DNA from: Caulobacteraceae bacterium
GTDB lineage: Bacteria > Pseudomonadota > Alphaproteobacteria > Caulobacterales > Caulobacteraceae
Direction of reading: 5' to 3'
DNA length: 43,843 bases
Assembly: GCA_028290905.1 (NCBI GenBank)
Contig: JAQGIW010000247.1
Coordinates: 1 to 43,843, forward strand
Positions 35,205 to 43,729 of this stretch are shown here, in pieces (position 1 is the first letter of the stretch; every line of letters begins with the position of its first letter). Under the pieces are notes generated by a model. The model saw only the letters and a list, made by a program, of their open reading frames with translations, did not search any database and was not told the origin of the DNA. The position numbers and the translations under genes were made by a program.

Positions 35205-35219
35205 ACCCGCGGCGCGGGT
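35205..35219. promoter_or_regulatory. Short perfect palindrome in a divergent promoter region
   Basis: ACCCGCG-G-CGCGGGT, a 7-base inverted repeat around a single base, lies between the divergent starts of the TonB receptor (35068) and the outer-membrane protein (35295). It could be an operator for either gene. High GC makes such a repeat easier to obtain by chance, so this is weak. Confidence 0.3.
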
Positions 35220-35294
35220 GGTTGTCGGATTGACCGTCCCGCGTTAGGTCTCGAAAGCGAACGGCGGCGGTTGCGGACGTGCAGGGGCGGCTTG

Positions 35295-36077
35295 ATGCGA
35301 ACACCCGGCTGGCCTCCCGTCCGACTGATCGCGGTCAGTCTTGCGGCGGCGGCGATCACCGTGGCGCCCCGTGCGGCGCACGCCCAGACCGACGAGATCC
35401 AGGTCTACAATGCCGAAATCGCTCCCCCTGGCGTCCTCAACCTGACCCTCCATAACAACTATACGCCTGATGGCTCCAGGCAGCCCGCCTTTCCGGGCGA
35501 CGTCGTCTCCAATCATTCGTTGAACGGCGTGCCGGAATTCGCCTACGGCGTCACCGACTGGTTCGAGGCCGGCCTCTATCTTCCGCTCTACAGCGTGCGG
35601 GGCGACGGCGGCGTGCAGCTGGACGGATTCAAGCTGCGCGCCCTCTTCGCCCTACCCCGCGCCGCCGAGCGGACCTTTTTCTATGGCGTGAACTTCGAGT
35701 TCAGCGTCAATTCCAAGCATTGGGACACCCATACCTACACTTCCGAGATCAGGCCCATCGTCGGATGGCGCCTGGGCAAGGTGGACGTGATCCTCAACCC
35801 CAATCTCGATAGTTCGTTCGAGGGATTGTCCCGGCTCGACTTCGCCCCAGGAAGTCGCATCGCATACAATATAACCAAGACATGGGCCGTGGCGGCCGAG
35901 GAATACGATGATTTCGGCCCTCTTCGCCACTTCTACGGCCATCAGCAGACCCATCAACTGTTCGGCGTCGTCGATTGGAACGGCAAGCCGCTGAACGTGG
36001 AGTTCGGCGTCGGCTTCGGCCTCAACGCGGCGTCGGACCGCCTGACGCTGAAGCTGATCCTCTCGCGCGACCTGTAA
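35295..36077 (+). CDS. Probable outer-membrane beta-barrel protein
   Basis: A 260-residue protein. A signal peptide (VRLIAVSLAAAAITVAPRAA, cleaved after AHA) is followed by alternating polar/aromatic strands such as LNLTLHNNYTPDG, VTDWFEAGLYLPLYS, TFFYGVNFEFSVNSKHW and LNVEFGVGFGLNA. The last strand LTLKLILSRDL ends in L rather than F. No known domain was recognised with certainty; it resembles small transporter-type barrels found beside TonB receptors. It diverges from one TonB receptor and converges with the next, three bases apart, so it sits inside the uptake region. AGGGGCGG precedes the ATG at 35295; a longer start at 35094 would lose the signal peptide. Confidence 0.65.
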   Translation: MRTPGWPPVRLIAVSLAAAAITVAPRAAHAQTDEIQVYNAEIAPPGVLNLTLHNNYTPDGSRQPAFPGDVVSNHSLNGVPEFAYGVTDWFEAGLYLPLYSVRGDGGVQLDGFKLRALFALPRAAERTFFYGVNFEFSVNSKHWDTHTYTSEIRPIVGWRLGKVDVILNPNLDSSFEGLSRLDFAPGSRIAYNITKTWAVAAEEYDDFGPLRHFYGHQQTHQLFGVVDWNGKPLNVEFGVGFGLNAASDRLTLKLILSRDL

Positions 36078-36080
36078 GGA

Positions 36081-38522
36081 TCAGAAGAACATCTTGCGGA
36101 CGCTCAAGGTGATCGTGCGACCCGCCGCGTCGAGATAGCCGGGCTGGTAGGCGAGCGGTGTGGCGCCGCTGGCGTCCCGGACGCGCACCCGCTGGTCCAG
36201 CAGATTGGTGACGTTGAGGCTGACCCGCGCGCCGCGGAGCCAAGGATAGCGCTTCACCACCCAGGGCTGCTGACCGAGCGTGTCGAAGAGGCGCAGGTTG
36301 ATGGTGGTGACGCCGGAGAAGGCGAGGTTTCCGGTAGCTGATCCCGGCCCGGCGATCACTGTGGTCCCTTCGCGCCAGTCGGCGCTGAGGCGGGCGCCGA
36401 AGCCGGCCATGGTCATCCCCAGCTGGGCCTCGATCTCGTTGCGGTACTGTCCCCCCGTGTTCGAGGTGGGCGAGCCGTTCAGGAAATCGAGCGTCGGACC
36501 GCCCGGGCGCACCAGCGTGCGGTCGGTCAGATACAGGGTGTGGTAGACGGCGAACTGCAGCCGCCCGGCGGCCGCCGGGCCGGTGAAGCCCCGGAACCGG
36601 CCCGGTCCGCCGCTCGGGCCGTCCTCGCCTCCGGGGGCCCTTCCGCCCGCCCCGGCGCGCCCCGCGCCGCCGAACAGGCCACGCCCAAATGGGCGAGGCG
36701 GCGGCTGTTTGCCGATCGGGCGGGAGTAGTTGATCCCCCACCGGATCTCCGAGCGCTCAGAACGCGCGAAATTGACCGGCCGGATATCCTCCTCGATCAG
36801 GTCGCCCTCCGCGTCGCGGATGAACCGGCCGGGAAAGGCGGCCTGGATCTCGGCGCTGGCCGCCGGGAAGGTGGCGATCGGATTGTCGATGTCGCTCTCG
36901 ATGTAGTTGGCCGTGATCGTGAGATCCTGGCCGGCGACGGGCTTGAGCGTGAGGCCGATCTTCAGCACGTTGCGGGTGTCGGCGGTCAGGCCCGCGACTC
37001 CGCCGCTGATCTGGGTGACCTCGACGGTGCGGCCGGTGGCGTAGTCGAACACCGGCACGCCGGGCGTATAGACGATGGGCCCGCCGAGCTGGGCGGTCGA
37101 GGGCGCGGCACGGTCGCGCGTGTCGGAGACGATCAGGTTGTAGCCGGGGAACGGCGTCCAGTTGACGCCATAGCCCAGGGTCTCCAGCAGGCCGAAGTCG
37201 GAGAGTTCGTCGACCGCGCCGTTGGCGTTGATCGACAGGTCGCCCAGGAACGGGAGAACCCGGTTACGCCGGCTGGCCAGGGGCAGGTCGAGGTTCAGCT
37301 GGGCGTTGGCGTCGTTGCGCGTCAGGTAGACCGGCCGGAACTGGCCGAAGCGGGTCGAGGTCGACCCCTGCCAGCTCTGGGTGTCGCCGGCCTTGGCGCT
37401 GACATAGAGGATTCCCGCCGGCAATCTGAGCAAGGGGCCGTTGGCCAGGAACTGGAGATTGGCGGAGTCGGAGATGGCCCGCGCCACCGACCGCGAGGGC
37501 CCCCGCGGCGCCGCCGGATCGACGCCTGTGTCGGTGTCGGTGTCGGTCTGGGTGTCGGCGTGGTCGAAGGCGTCGGTCAGGGACAATCGCCAGTCGCGCA
37601 CATCCTTGTTGAACGTCGAGCCCAGGTGCGCGGTCCAGCCGGTCACATATTGGTGGAGCGGCGTCTCGAGGCCCGCCTCTCCGAGGCCATGGAGCGACTC
37701 GCTGGTCGTGGCGCCGAGGGTCGCGTTGTAGGTCGCCCTGATCCCGTCGAAGGCGGAACGGGCCAGCACCGCGTTCAGCGCCAGGCTCTGGGTGGCGGGA
37801 GATAGGGTGCGGTCGGCGCCGTCGGGAGCGCCGTTCGGCTCGACGATGTTCCGGTCCGCATCGGTGATGTCGGACGCCGCCTTGTATTTCAGGTCCAGGT
37901 TGAGGCGGTCGTCGCGGCGGAGGTGCAGCAGGTCCAGTTCCGCCTGGCCGGTCGCGTCGGCGCCCTCCGTGGCGCCGCCGCCCGCCAGTTCGCCCGTGGT
38001 GGCGTGGAAGCGCCGGCGGGTCACGATATTCACCACCCGCTGGTTGGCCGTGTAGCCGTATTTGAGCGACACCTCCTCCGGCAGGATATCCACCCGCAGG
38101 ATCGCCTCCGTGGGGAGGTTCATCACCTCGTTGAGGCCCGAGATCCGGCGTCCGTTGAGCAGCACGACGGGGCCCTCGCCGCCGCGGCCCCGGTCGCTGC
38201 GGGTCTCCGGCGCCAGTTCAGCCAGCAGCTCGGTGACGGTGCTGACGCCGAAGGACTGGATGTCGGCGGGGCTGTACTGGATCTCCGGAACGATGTCGCC
38301 GACCACGGCCCCGATCTGGTGGGCGTAGTCCTTGGTCGCGATCACATCGACGCCGGAGACCCGCGTCCCCTTGCCGGGGGGCGCATCCTCGTCATCGGCG
38401 GGTGCGGACGGCGCGGGGTTCTGGGCGGCCATGGTCTGGGCGGAGAGCGGCGGCGCCCCGAGGCCCGCCACGATGGCGACGGCGAGCAAGGGGGTGAGCC
38501 AGGGGCCGGGCCGCAATCGCAT
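36081..38522 (-). CDS. TonB-dependent receptor with Gly/Pro/Arg-rich insert
   Basis: An 813-residue receptor. A signal peptide (LTPLLAVAIVAGLGAPPLSA) is followed by a plug recognisable from VGDIVPEIQYSPADIQSFGV, VVLLNGRRISGLNEVMNLPT and VDILPEEVSLKYGYTANQRV. The barrel ends ITLSVRKMFF with a terminal F. Two low-complexity inserts stand out: Thr/Asp repeats near residues 320-332 (DTQTDTDTDTGVD) and a Gly/Pro/Arg-rich run near 600-645 (RPFGRGLFGGAGRAGAGGRA). Such inserts are probably exposed loops or turns. The SGLNEV-N-P-EA-L-VDILPEE-SLKYGY plug is a distinct receptor subgroup common in Caulobacterales/Sphingomonads. Substrate unknown. Confidence 0.88.
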   Translation of the reverse strand: MRLRPGPWLTPLLAVAIVAGLGAPPLSAQTMAAQNPAPSAPADDEDAPPGKGTRVSGVDVIATKDYAHQIGAVVGDIVPEIQYSPADIQSFGVSTVTELLAELAPETRSDRGRGGEGPVVLLNGRRISGLNEVMNLPTEAILRVDILPEEVSLKYGYTANQRVVNIVTRRRFHATTGELAGGGATEGADATGQAELDLLHLRRDDRLNLDLKYKAASDITDADRNIVEPNGAPDGADRTLSPATQSLALNAVLARSAFDGIRATYNATLGATTSESLHGLGEAGLETPLHQYVTGWTAHLGSTFNKDVRDWRLSLTDAFDHADTQTDTDTDTGVDPAAPRGPSRSVARAISDSANLQFLANGPLLRLPAGILYVSAKAGDTQSWQGSTSTRFGQFRPVYLTRNDANAQLNLDLPLASRRNRVLPFLGDLSINANGAVDELSDFGLLETLGYGVNWTPFPGYNLIVSDTRDRAAPSTAQLGGPIVYTPGVPVFDYATGRTVEVTQISGGVAGLTADTRNVLKIGLTLKPVAGQDLTITANYIESDIDNPIATFPAASAEIQAAFPGRFIRDAEGDLIEEDIRPVNFARSERSEIRWGINYSRPIGKQPPPRPFGRGLFGGAGRAGAGGRAPGGEDGPSGGPGRFRGFTGPAAAGRLQFAVYHTLYLTDRTLVRPGGPTLDFLNGSPTSNTGGQYRNEIEAQLGMTMAGFGARLSADWREGTTVIAGPGSATGNLAFSGVTTINLRLFDTLGQQPWVVKRYPWLRGARVSLNVTNLLDQRVRVRDASGATPLAYQPGYLDAAGRTITLSVRKMFF

Positions 38523-38747
38523 GCTCGTGAGGTCGCCGATCTTTCTTGTACGGAGGCGACGTCTCTTTCACGGCCAGTTTGCAGGTCTGTGTCGACTGTG
38601 TCGCCGCCGTTTACGCGGATGACGCATCGGCGCCAGGCCCGAGGGATGAGCTCACGCCGAGACGGTCCGGCCAGCTCGTGGTCCCCGCCCTAGCCAAGGC
38701 GCAGACGCTCTACAGCCTTTGAAGCGACTTCGGCGCTGCCATCGATG

Positions 38748-39245
38748 TCAGTGCGCGCCTATGCCGGGCATGGACATCTCGCCAGGGCGTGGCCCAGTCC
38801 GGACCACGAACTCGACCTTCACCGCCCCGGCGCGCGCGAAGCGCAACGTGGCCGGCACGCGCTCGCCCGGCTTGAACGGGCGCTTGGGGCCGATCAGCAT
38901 CAGGTGGTCGCCGCCCGGCGCCAGGGCGAGGGTGGCGCCGGGGGCGATCTCGGAGCCGCCCTCCGCCAGACGCATGCGCATCACCCCGCCCGTCATCGAC
39001 ATGGTGTGCGGCTCGATGGCTCGGGCCAGCGGCGACGCCCCGCCCAGCAGCCGATCGGCGGTCTTGCCGTGGTTGGTCACCGTCAGGTAGCCGGCGGCCG
39101 TGGGCGCGGCGTTGGGCGTCGCCCGGATCCAGGGATCGCCGATGTGCAGCGTCCCTGCGTCGTAGTCGCGGGCGGAGGCGACGGGCGGCGCCAGGATGAG
39201 CGCGCCGGCCAGGGTGGCGGCGGCGAACGGGGTCGAAGACGTCAT
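38748..39245 (-). CDS. PCuAC-type periplasmic copper chaperone
   Basis: A 165-residue exported protein; the signal peptide is about residues 8-25 (LAGALILAPPVASA). The copper site follows the PCuAC pattern: H80 in EPHTMSMTGGVMRM, then M91, then the H114-x-M116 pair in GGDHLMLIG. These proteins bind Cu(I) in the periplasm and pass it to cytochrome c oxidase (Cu-A assembly, with Sco). WIRATPNAAPTAAGYLTVTN is the usual first half. A His/Met-containing end (PGEMSMPGIGAH) is a possible second copper site. The start at 39245 is chosen since a 25-codon extension has no signal peptide character. It follows a TonB receptor by 49 bases on the same strand. Confidence 0.92.
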   Translation of the reverse strand: MTSSTPFAAATLAGALILAPPVASARDYDAGTLHIGDPWIRATPNAAPTAAGYLTVTNHGKTADRLLGGASPLARAIEPHTMSMTGGVMRMRLAEGGSEIAPGATLALAPGGDHLMLIGPKRPFKPGERVPATLRFARAGAVKVEFVVRTGPRPGEMSMPGIGAH

Positions 39246-39294
39246 GGCGTTCTCAAATCGTCGGCCGGGGTTGGCGTTGCGCCGCCCTATGGCC

Positions 39295-41628
39295 TCAGAA
39301 CCGCACCCGCAATCCCCCATAGGCGCCGATCGGGGCGGCCGGACTCTGGAAGCGAGGGTCGGCCCCGGCCGGCGGCACGCCGGGCGCGCCCACGCCGGTG
39401 GGATCGCCCAGGACTCCGAAGGTGGCGTAGTGGGCGTCCAGGGCGTTCTCGAGGCTGGCGAACAGCGAGATCCGCCCCGTGAGATCCAGCGTCGAGTGGA
39501 GGTTGAGCACGGCGTAGCCGGGCAGCGGGGCGAGCTGATTGCTCTCGTCGCCGCGATAGATCTGGTCGCCGACCAGGGCCAGGCTGGCGCCCACGCTCCA
39601 GCCCCGCCGCACCTCCAGGTCCGCGCCCAGTTTCAGCCTATGGCGCGGAACGCCCGGCAGATGATCGCCCGGCCTCACCTGGATGTCGCCGCTGGCGTCC
39701 CGGAACGGATTGGACGGCGAGGCCAGGACGAACGCCGACTGGAAGGTCGCGTCTATGTAGCTGTAGCTGGCGTAGGCGCTGAACCCCGGCCCGGTGTACC
39801 GCACCCCCAGCTCCACGCCCTCCCGCCGCGTGCCCCCGATATTCTGGAAGTAGCCGCTGCTCAGGGAGGTGGCGACGGCGTAGATGTCGTCGCGCACCTC
39901 GGTGCGGAACAGGCCCGCGTTCCACGTCACAGCGCCGGCGGCGAGGCCGAGCCGGCCCCTTAAACCGGCCTCCCAGGTGCGCGCGACGACCTGTTTCAGG
40001 GTCGGCGGGTCACTGGCCAGGGACGAGGGCAGGAGGCACGGGATCGCCGGGTTCGAACATTCGATCTCGCTGGCGTTGGGAGTGCGGCTGCCCTCCGAGT
40101 AGCCCGCGTAGGCGGTTAGGCCCGACATCAGCCTGTACGTCGCCCCTAGGGCTGGATTGAACCGCGCATAGTGGTTCCTGCCGCTCAGCTCGGCGCCCCT
40201 CTGGTCGGCCAGGTCGATCCGCGCGTCGTTGTAGCGGCCGCTCGCGGTCACCGAGAGCCGCGGTCCCAGGTCGAGCGTGTCCGTGGCGTAGAGGCCGAGG
40301 TAGGTGGTGGCGGCCCTCAACCCCACGGGGGTGGCGGTGAACGGCCCGCCCTCCGGCGTGTCGACGAACAGTCCCGAAGACACCACCTGCAGATTGGATC
40401 CGATCACGCCCACCTCGGCGCTGGAGGAGAAGCGGGTCACCGCCGAATCCAGGCTCGCGCCGATGGTGAGATGGTTTGCGCGGCCGAGGATGGCGGCCGT
40501 CGAGGTGACCTGGAGAGAGCCCCCGGCGCCCGTGGAACTGATCTTTTCCCGGTCGATCTGGCCGATCGGCACGGTTCCCCGGAAGGAGATGTCCGGCGCG
40601 GGCAGTCCCGTGGGGCCCATCACCGGGCTCATACCATCGGCCTGGCACAGGAACCCCGCGCCGGGCCCGCTCCGGCAGGCGGCGTAGGGCGTGGTGTTGC
40701 CGTTGACCACCCGCTGCCAGAAGCCACGGTAGTAGGCGGCGGCCTGGAACGACAGGGTCGAGGAGGCGGCGTAGCCGGCGTTCAGGGTGACGAAGGTCAG
40801 CCTGTCCTGGTTGGTCTGGGGATTGGTGAAGATCAGGGACCGGCTCACCGCCAGTTCCTGGACCGGGGTGGCGGATTCGCCGTTCAGACAGTTGTCGGCG
40901 AGGCTGACGGCGAGGTCGAGGGTGAGGCCGCCTCGGCGCGCGCCCACATTCCCACGAAGCTGGCGCAGGCGGTTGGACGAGAACGCCCGCCAGCCGTCCT
41001 CGTCGAGCGCGCGCCCGGCGAGGTAGGCGCTGAACGTCTCATTGTGGGTCCCGTACTCCGCCAATGCATCGCGTCGTCCGAACGCGCCCCCGGAGATCGC
41101 GGCGTCGCCCCCGGGGTCGGTGAAGCCGGTCTTCATGTCCAGGACCACCGCGCCGCCCAGCGCGTTGAGGCCGTACACCGGGTTGGCGCCCAGCACGTCC
41201 AGCCGGCGGATCGCGACGTCGGGGATCAGGTCCCAGTTCACCGTCTCACCGAAGGCTTCGTTGATCCTGACGCCGTCCTGGTAGACGGCTACCCCCTGCG
41301 GCGTGCCCAGCACCGGCGAGGCCTCGAAGCCGCGCAGCAGGATGTCGGGTTGGAAGGGATTGTCGAGGTTGTCGCCGACGCTGACGCTGCCGAGCTGACC
41401 CGCGAGCGCGGTGATCGCGGAGGGAGTCCCCTCTCGCGCAAGATCGGCCCGGGACAGCGTCTCGATGGTGGAGGGGGTCTTGTCGATATCCACCCCCGTG
41501 CCCGGCAGGGGCGAAACGCCGATCACGACCACGGGCGCCACGGCAGGGCTGTCGCCGGCCCGATCCTCGGCCGCGGCGGCGCTTGCGCCGACGAGCAGCG
41601 GAACAAGAAGAAACGTCGACCTGACCAT
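39295..41628 (-). CDS. TonB-dependent receptor, possibly copper-related
   Basis: A 777-residue receptor. Signal peptide MVRSTFLLVPLLVGASAAAA at the chosen start (41628). The N-terminus of the mature part has VAPVVVIGVSPLPGTGVD (TonB-box-like) and plug motifs DNPFQPDILLRGFEASPVLG, VYQDGVRINEAFGETVNWDL, IRRLDVLGANPVYGLNALGG. The barrel ends in APIGAYGGLRVRF with terminal F. It lies upstream of the PCuAC gene in the same direction with a 49-base gap, so the two are likely one unit; import of copper or a copper chelate is the simplest inference. No metal-ligand cluster was demonstrated in the plug. The GxNPVYGLNALGG plug is shared with many FecA/FhuA-type receptors. Confidence 0.92.
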   Translation of the reverse strand: MVRSTFLLVPLLVGASAAAAEDRAGDSPAVAPVVVIGVSPLPGTGVDIDKTPSTIETLSRADLAREGTPSAITALAGQLGSVSVGDNLDNPFQPDILLRGFEASPVLGTPQGVAVYQDGVRINEAFGETVNWDLIPDVAIRRLDVLGANPVYGLNALGGAVVLDMKTGFTDPGGDAAISGGAFGRRDALAEYGTHNETFSAYLAGRALDEDGWRAFSSNRLRQLRGNVGARRGGLTLDLAVSLADNCLNGESATPVQELAVSRSLIFTNPQTNQDRLTFVTLNAGYAASSTLSFQAAAYYRGFWQRVVNGNTTPYAACRSGPGAGFLCQADGMSPVMGPTGLPAPDISFRGTVPIGQIDREKISSTGAGGSLQVTSTAAILGRANHLTIGASLDSAVTRFSSSAEVGVIGSNLQVVSSGLFVDTPEGGPFTATPVGLRAATTYLGLYATDTLDLGPRLSVTASGRYNDARIDLADQRGAELSGRNHYARFNPALGATYRLMSGLTAYAGYSEGSRTPNASEIECSNPAIPCLLPSSLASDPPTLKQVVARTWEAGLRGRLGLAAGAVTWNAGLFRTEVRDDIYAVATSLSSGYFQNIGGTRREGVELGVRYTGPGFSAYASYSYIDATFQSAFVLASPSNPFRDASGDIQVRPGDHLPGVPRHRLKLGADLEVRRGWSVGASLALVGDQIYRGDESNQLAPLPGYAVLNLHSTLDLTGRISLFASLENALDAHYATFGVLGDPTGVGAPGVPPAGADPRFQSPAAPIGAYGGLRVRF

Positions 41629-41779
41629 GCCGCCCTGGAAGCCGCGCCGCAGGAAAGGATGGGCGTGCGGCCGTGTTGGCATTGTCGCGGCGTCAAATCC
41701 AGAGTGCGCCGAGACCCGCGCCGCGGAGCGGCCTCGCGAGAACTGCGTTCTGTCAGGGACAGCCATGGGAGCGAGAGTC

Positions 41780-42547
41780 ATGGCCGTTCGCATGACGAAG
41801 CCTGCGTCGCTTTTCGCCGACCGCGCAGCCGCCGGCAGAGCTCTGGCCCCGCGCCTCCGGGCCCTCCATCTCCCAGACCCCGTCGTCTACGCCCTTCCAC
41901 GCGGCGGAGTCCCCGTGGCGGCGCGGATCGCCAAGGCGCTCGCAGCCCCGCTCGATCTCATCCTCGTCCGCAAGATCGGGGTCCAGGGCCAGCCCGAGCT
42001 GGCGCTCGCAGCCATCGTCGAGGGCGACACCATACCGGTGGTCAACGAGGAGGTGATGGCGATGGTGCGCCCCGACCCGGCCTACCTCGACGAGGCCCTC
42101 CTCCGGGAGATCGCCGAGATCGAACGCCGTCGCACCGCCTACCTGGGCGAGCGGCCGAGGATCGACCCGGCCGGCAGGACGGCTATCGTGGTCGACGACG
42201 GTCTCGCCACCGGGGCGACGGCCAAGGCGGCCCTGCGTTCCCTGCGGCGCCAGGGCGCAAGGCGTCTCGTCCTGGCCGTGCCGGTGGCGCCGCCCGACAC
42301 CCTGGAGGCCATGCGCGACGAGGCCGACGACGTCGTCTGTCTGGTGGCGCCACGCCCGTTCCACGGCGTTGGCGCCTTCTACGACGACTTCCATCAGCTG
42401 ACGGACGAGGAGATGATTGCCGTGCTGCGCGAGGTTTGGAGCGACGCCGGCGATCGCCGCCGCCGGACGCGGTCGAAACCTAGCCGGTCGGGCCCTGAAG
42501 CCACGCCAGGATTTCCCGGTTCACCTCGCGGGGATAGCAGTGGCTGA
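41780..42547 (+). CDS. Phosphoribosyltransferase-family protein
   Basis: A 255-residue type I phosphoribosyltransferase fold. LFADRAAAGRALAPRL and VVYALPRGGVPVAARIAKAL are the N-terminal part (PRGG). LDLILVRKIGVQGQPELALA follows, and the PRPP-binding loop IVVDDGLATGATAKAA has D139 and D140 before the G-x-A-T-G-x-T turn. The family is widespread as stand-alone proteins of unknown substrate and may act as a PRPP-dependent transferase or as an esterase-linked partner. GGGAG is eight bases before the ATG at 41780. The last 25 or so residues (RRRRTRSKPSRSGPE...) lie beyond the fold and overlap the convergent hydrolase gene by 68 bases, so they may be read-through. Confidence 0.88.
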   Translation: MAVRMTKPASLFADRAAAGRALAPRLRALHLPDPVVYALPRGGVPVAARIAKALAAPLDLILVRKIGVQGQPELALAAIVEGDTIPVVNEEVMAMVRPDPAYLDEALLREIAEIERRRTAYLGERPRIDPAGRTAIVVDDGLATGATAKAALRSLRRQGARRLVLAVPVAPPDTLEAMRDEADDVVCLVAPRPFHGVGAFYDDFHQLTDEEMIAVLREVWSDAGDRRRRTRSKPSRSGPEATPGFPGSPRGDSSG

Positions 42548-43562
42548 GGTCGGCGATCTCGCGGTAGGTCACCTCGGCCCCGGCGCCCGCCAGCGCCCGC
42601 TGCGCCTGTCGGGCGAGCTCGACGTCGAACATCCAGTCGAGCGCCCCGTGGACGACGAAGACCGGCAGCCCGCGGATGCGGCCCGGGTCCGCCATCTCGG
42701 CCAGCATGGGGTGGAAGGCGGCGGCGACGGGCGCCAGATGGGTGAAGGGCGAGCCGCCCTCGAGCCCGGAGACATAGGTGAAGGTGCCGCCGTCGCTCAG
42801 GCCGGTGAGCAGCCGCCGCTCAGGATCCAGCCACCAGCGATCGCCGACCAGCCCGAGGATGCGGGTCAGATTCGGCGTATCGACATCGTCCCCCATCAGG
42901 GCCCAGGTTTCACCGATGGCGGTCGGCGCCACAAGGATCGCGCCCGCGCCCCGCGCCGCGGCGAGCCAGCTCCACAGGAAGCCCCGACCGTTTCCGCTAC
43001 CGCCGTGCAGGGCCATCACCAGGGGCCAGGACCGGTCCGGGCGGTAATATTCGGGGACATAGACCGAGAAGCCGCCCCGCGCGCCATTCTCATGGTCCGC
43101 ATGGAAGACGCCGGTCTCCTCCCGTCCTTCCGCCTGGTCCAACAGCGCCAGCAGGTCGGCGTCGCCGCGTGACGGCGGATCGAGGAAGTAGCGGCTCACC
43201 GGCTCCAGGGCGGCCGTGAGCGGATAGAGCGCCTCCTCGGCGCGCGGGAGGAAGCGAAGGGCGCGGAACATGTCGCGCAGGTCGCTCGCCGATCGCAGCG
43301 CCTCGAAGGCCGCGAGCGCCGCGTCGCCGGCGGCCGCAAGCGGCGCGCGCAGCGGCGCCAGCCGATCCGGCCAGCCGTCCAGCCGGGGCCGCGCGGCGCG
43401 CAGGTCATTGTCGGGCGTTCCCGCGGCCAGCATCACGGCCGGGAACTCCGGCGGATTGAGATTTCGGCCGATGAAGACGAGGGCCTCGAGCGACGGCAGC
43501 AGGGTCGCGAGGAGAACCTGGAGATCGGCGAACTCGCCGTCTATGGCGCTGGGCTCTGCCAT
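42480..43562 (-). CDS. Phospholipase/carboxylesterase-type alpha/beta hydrolase
   Basis: A 360-residue protein. An N-terminal helical part of about 150 residues without known domain precedes a hydrolase domain: WPLVMALHGGSGNGRGFLWS (oxyanion HGG), GLSDGGTFTYV (nucleophile S256 in the G-x-S-x-G elbow), VFVVHGALDWMFDVELARQA (acidic Asp) and IADLSHCYPREVN (histidine). This matches the phospholipase/carboxylesterase (YpfH/LpqC-like) group. No signal peptide, so cytosolic. Substrate unknown. Divergent from the partial gene at the right edge. Confidence 0.85.
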   Translation of the reverse strand: MAEPSAIDGEFADLQVLLATLLPSLEALVFIGRNLNPPEFPAVMLAAGTPDNDLRAARPRLDGWPDRLAPLRAPLAAAGDAALAAFEALRSASDLRDMFRALRFLPRAEEALYPLTAALEPVSRYFLDPPSRGDADLLALLDQAEGREETGVFHADHENGARGGFSVYVPEYYRPDRSWPLVMALHGGSGNGRGFLWSWLAAARGAGAILVAPTAIGETWALMGDDVDTPNLTRILGLVGDRWWLDPERRLLTGLSDGGTFTYVSGLEGGSPFTHLAPVAAAFHPMLAEMADPGRIRGLPVFVVHGALDWMFDVELARQAQRALAGAGAEVTYREIADLSHCYPREVNREILAWLQGPTG

Positions 43563-43578
43563 GGCCTAACACGCCTAA

Positions 43579-43680
43579 AGCACGATGACACAAGGCGGAA
43601 TTGCCTTGTGTATGAATCGTGCTGTTAATTTAGAGTGAGGAGCCTGATTCAGACGTTTCGAAGAAACGTCATCAGGCTCC
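43579..43680. repeat. Two-hairpin intergenic repeat element
   Basis: Hairpin 1: AGCACGAT (43579-43586) and ATCGTGCT (43616-43623) enclose inner arms ACACAAGGC (43588-43596) and GCCTTGTGT (43603-43611) with loop GGAATT. Hairpin 2: GGAGCCTGAT (43639-43648) and ATCAGGCTCC (43671-43680) enclose ACGTTTC (43653-43659) and GAAACGT (43663-43669) with loop GAA. Each is a nested, near-perfect stem. It sits between divergent genes, so it is not a simple terminator; a dispersed repeat or structured regulatory RNA leader is more likely. Confidence 0.75.
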
Positions 43681-43729
43681 GGCAGGCTTTCCAGGCCGGC
43701 GATAAACATGAAAGAGGGGGAGCAGCGCC

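Noticed and set aside
43579-43680. Rho-independent terminator
   Set aside because: The element is between divergently oriented genes and has no U-tract after either stem.
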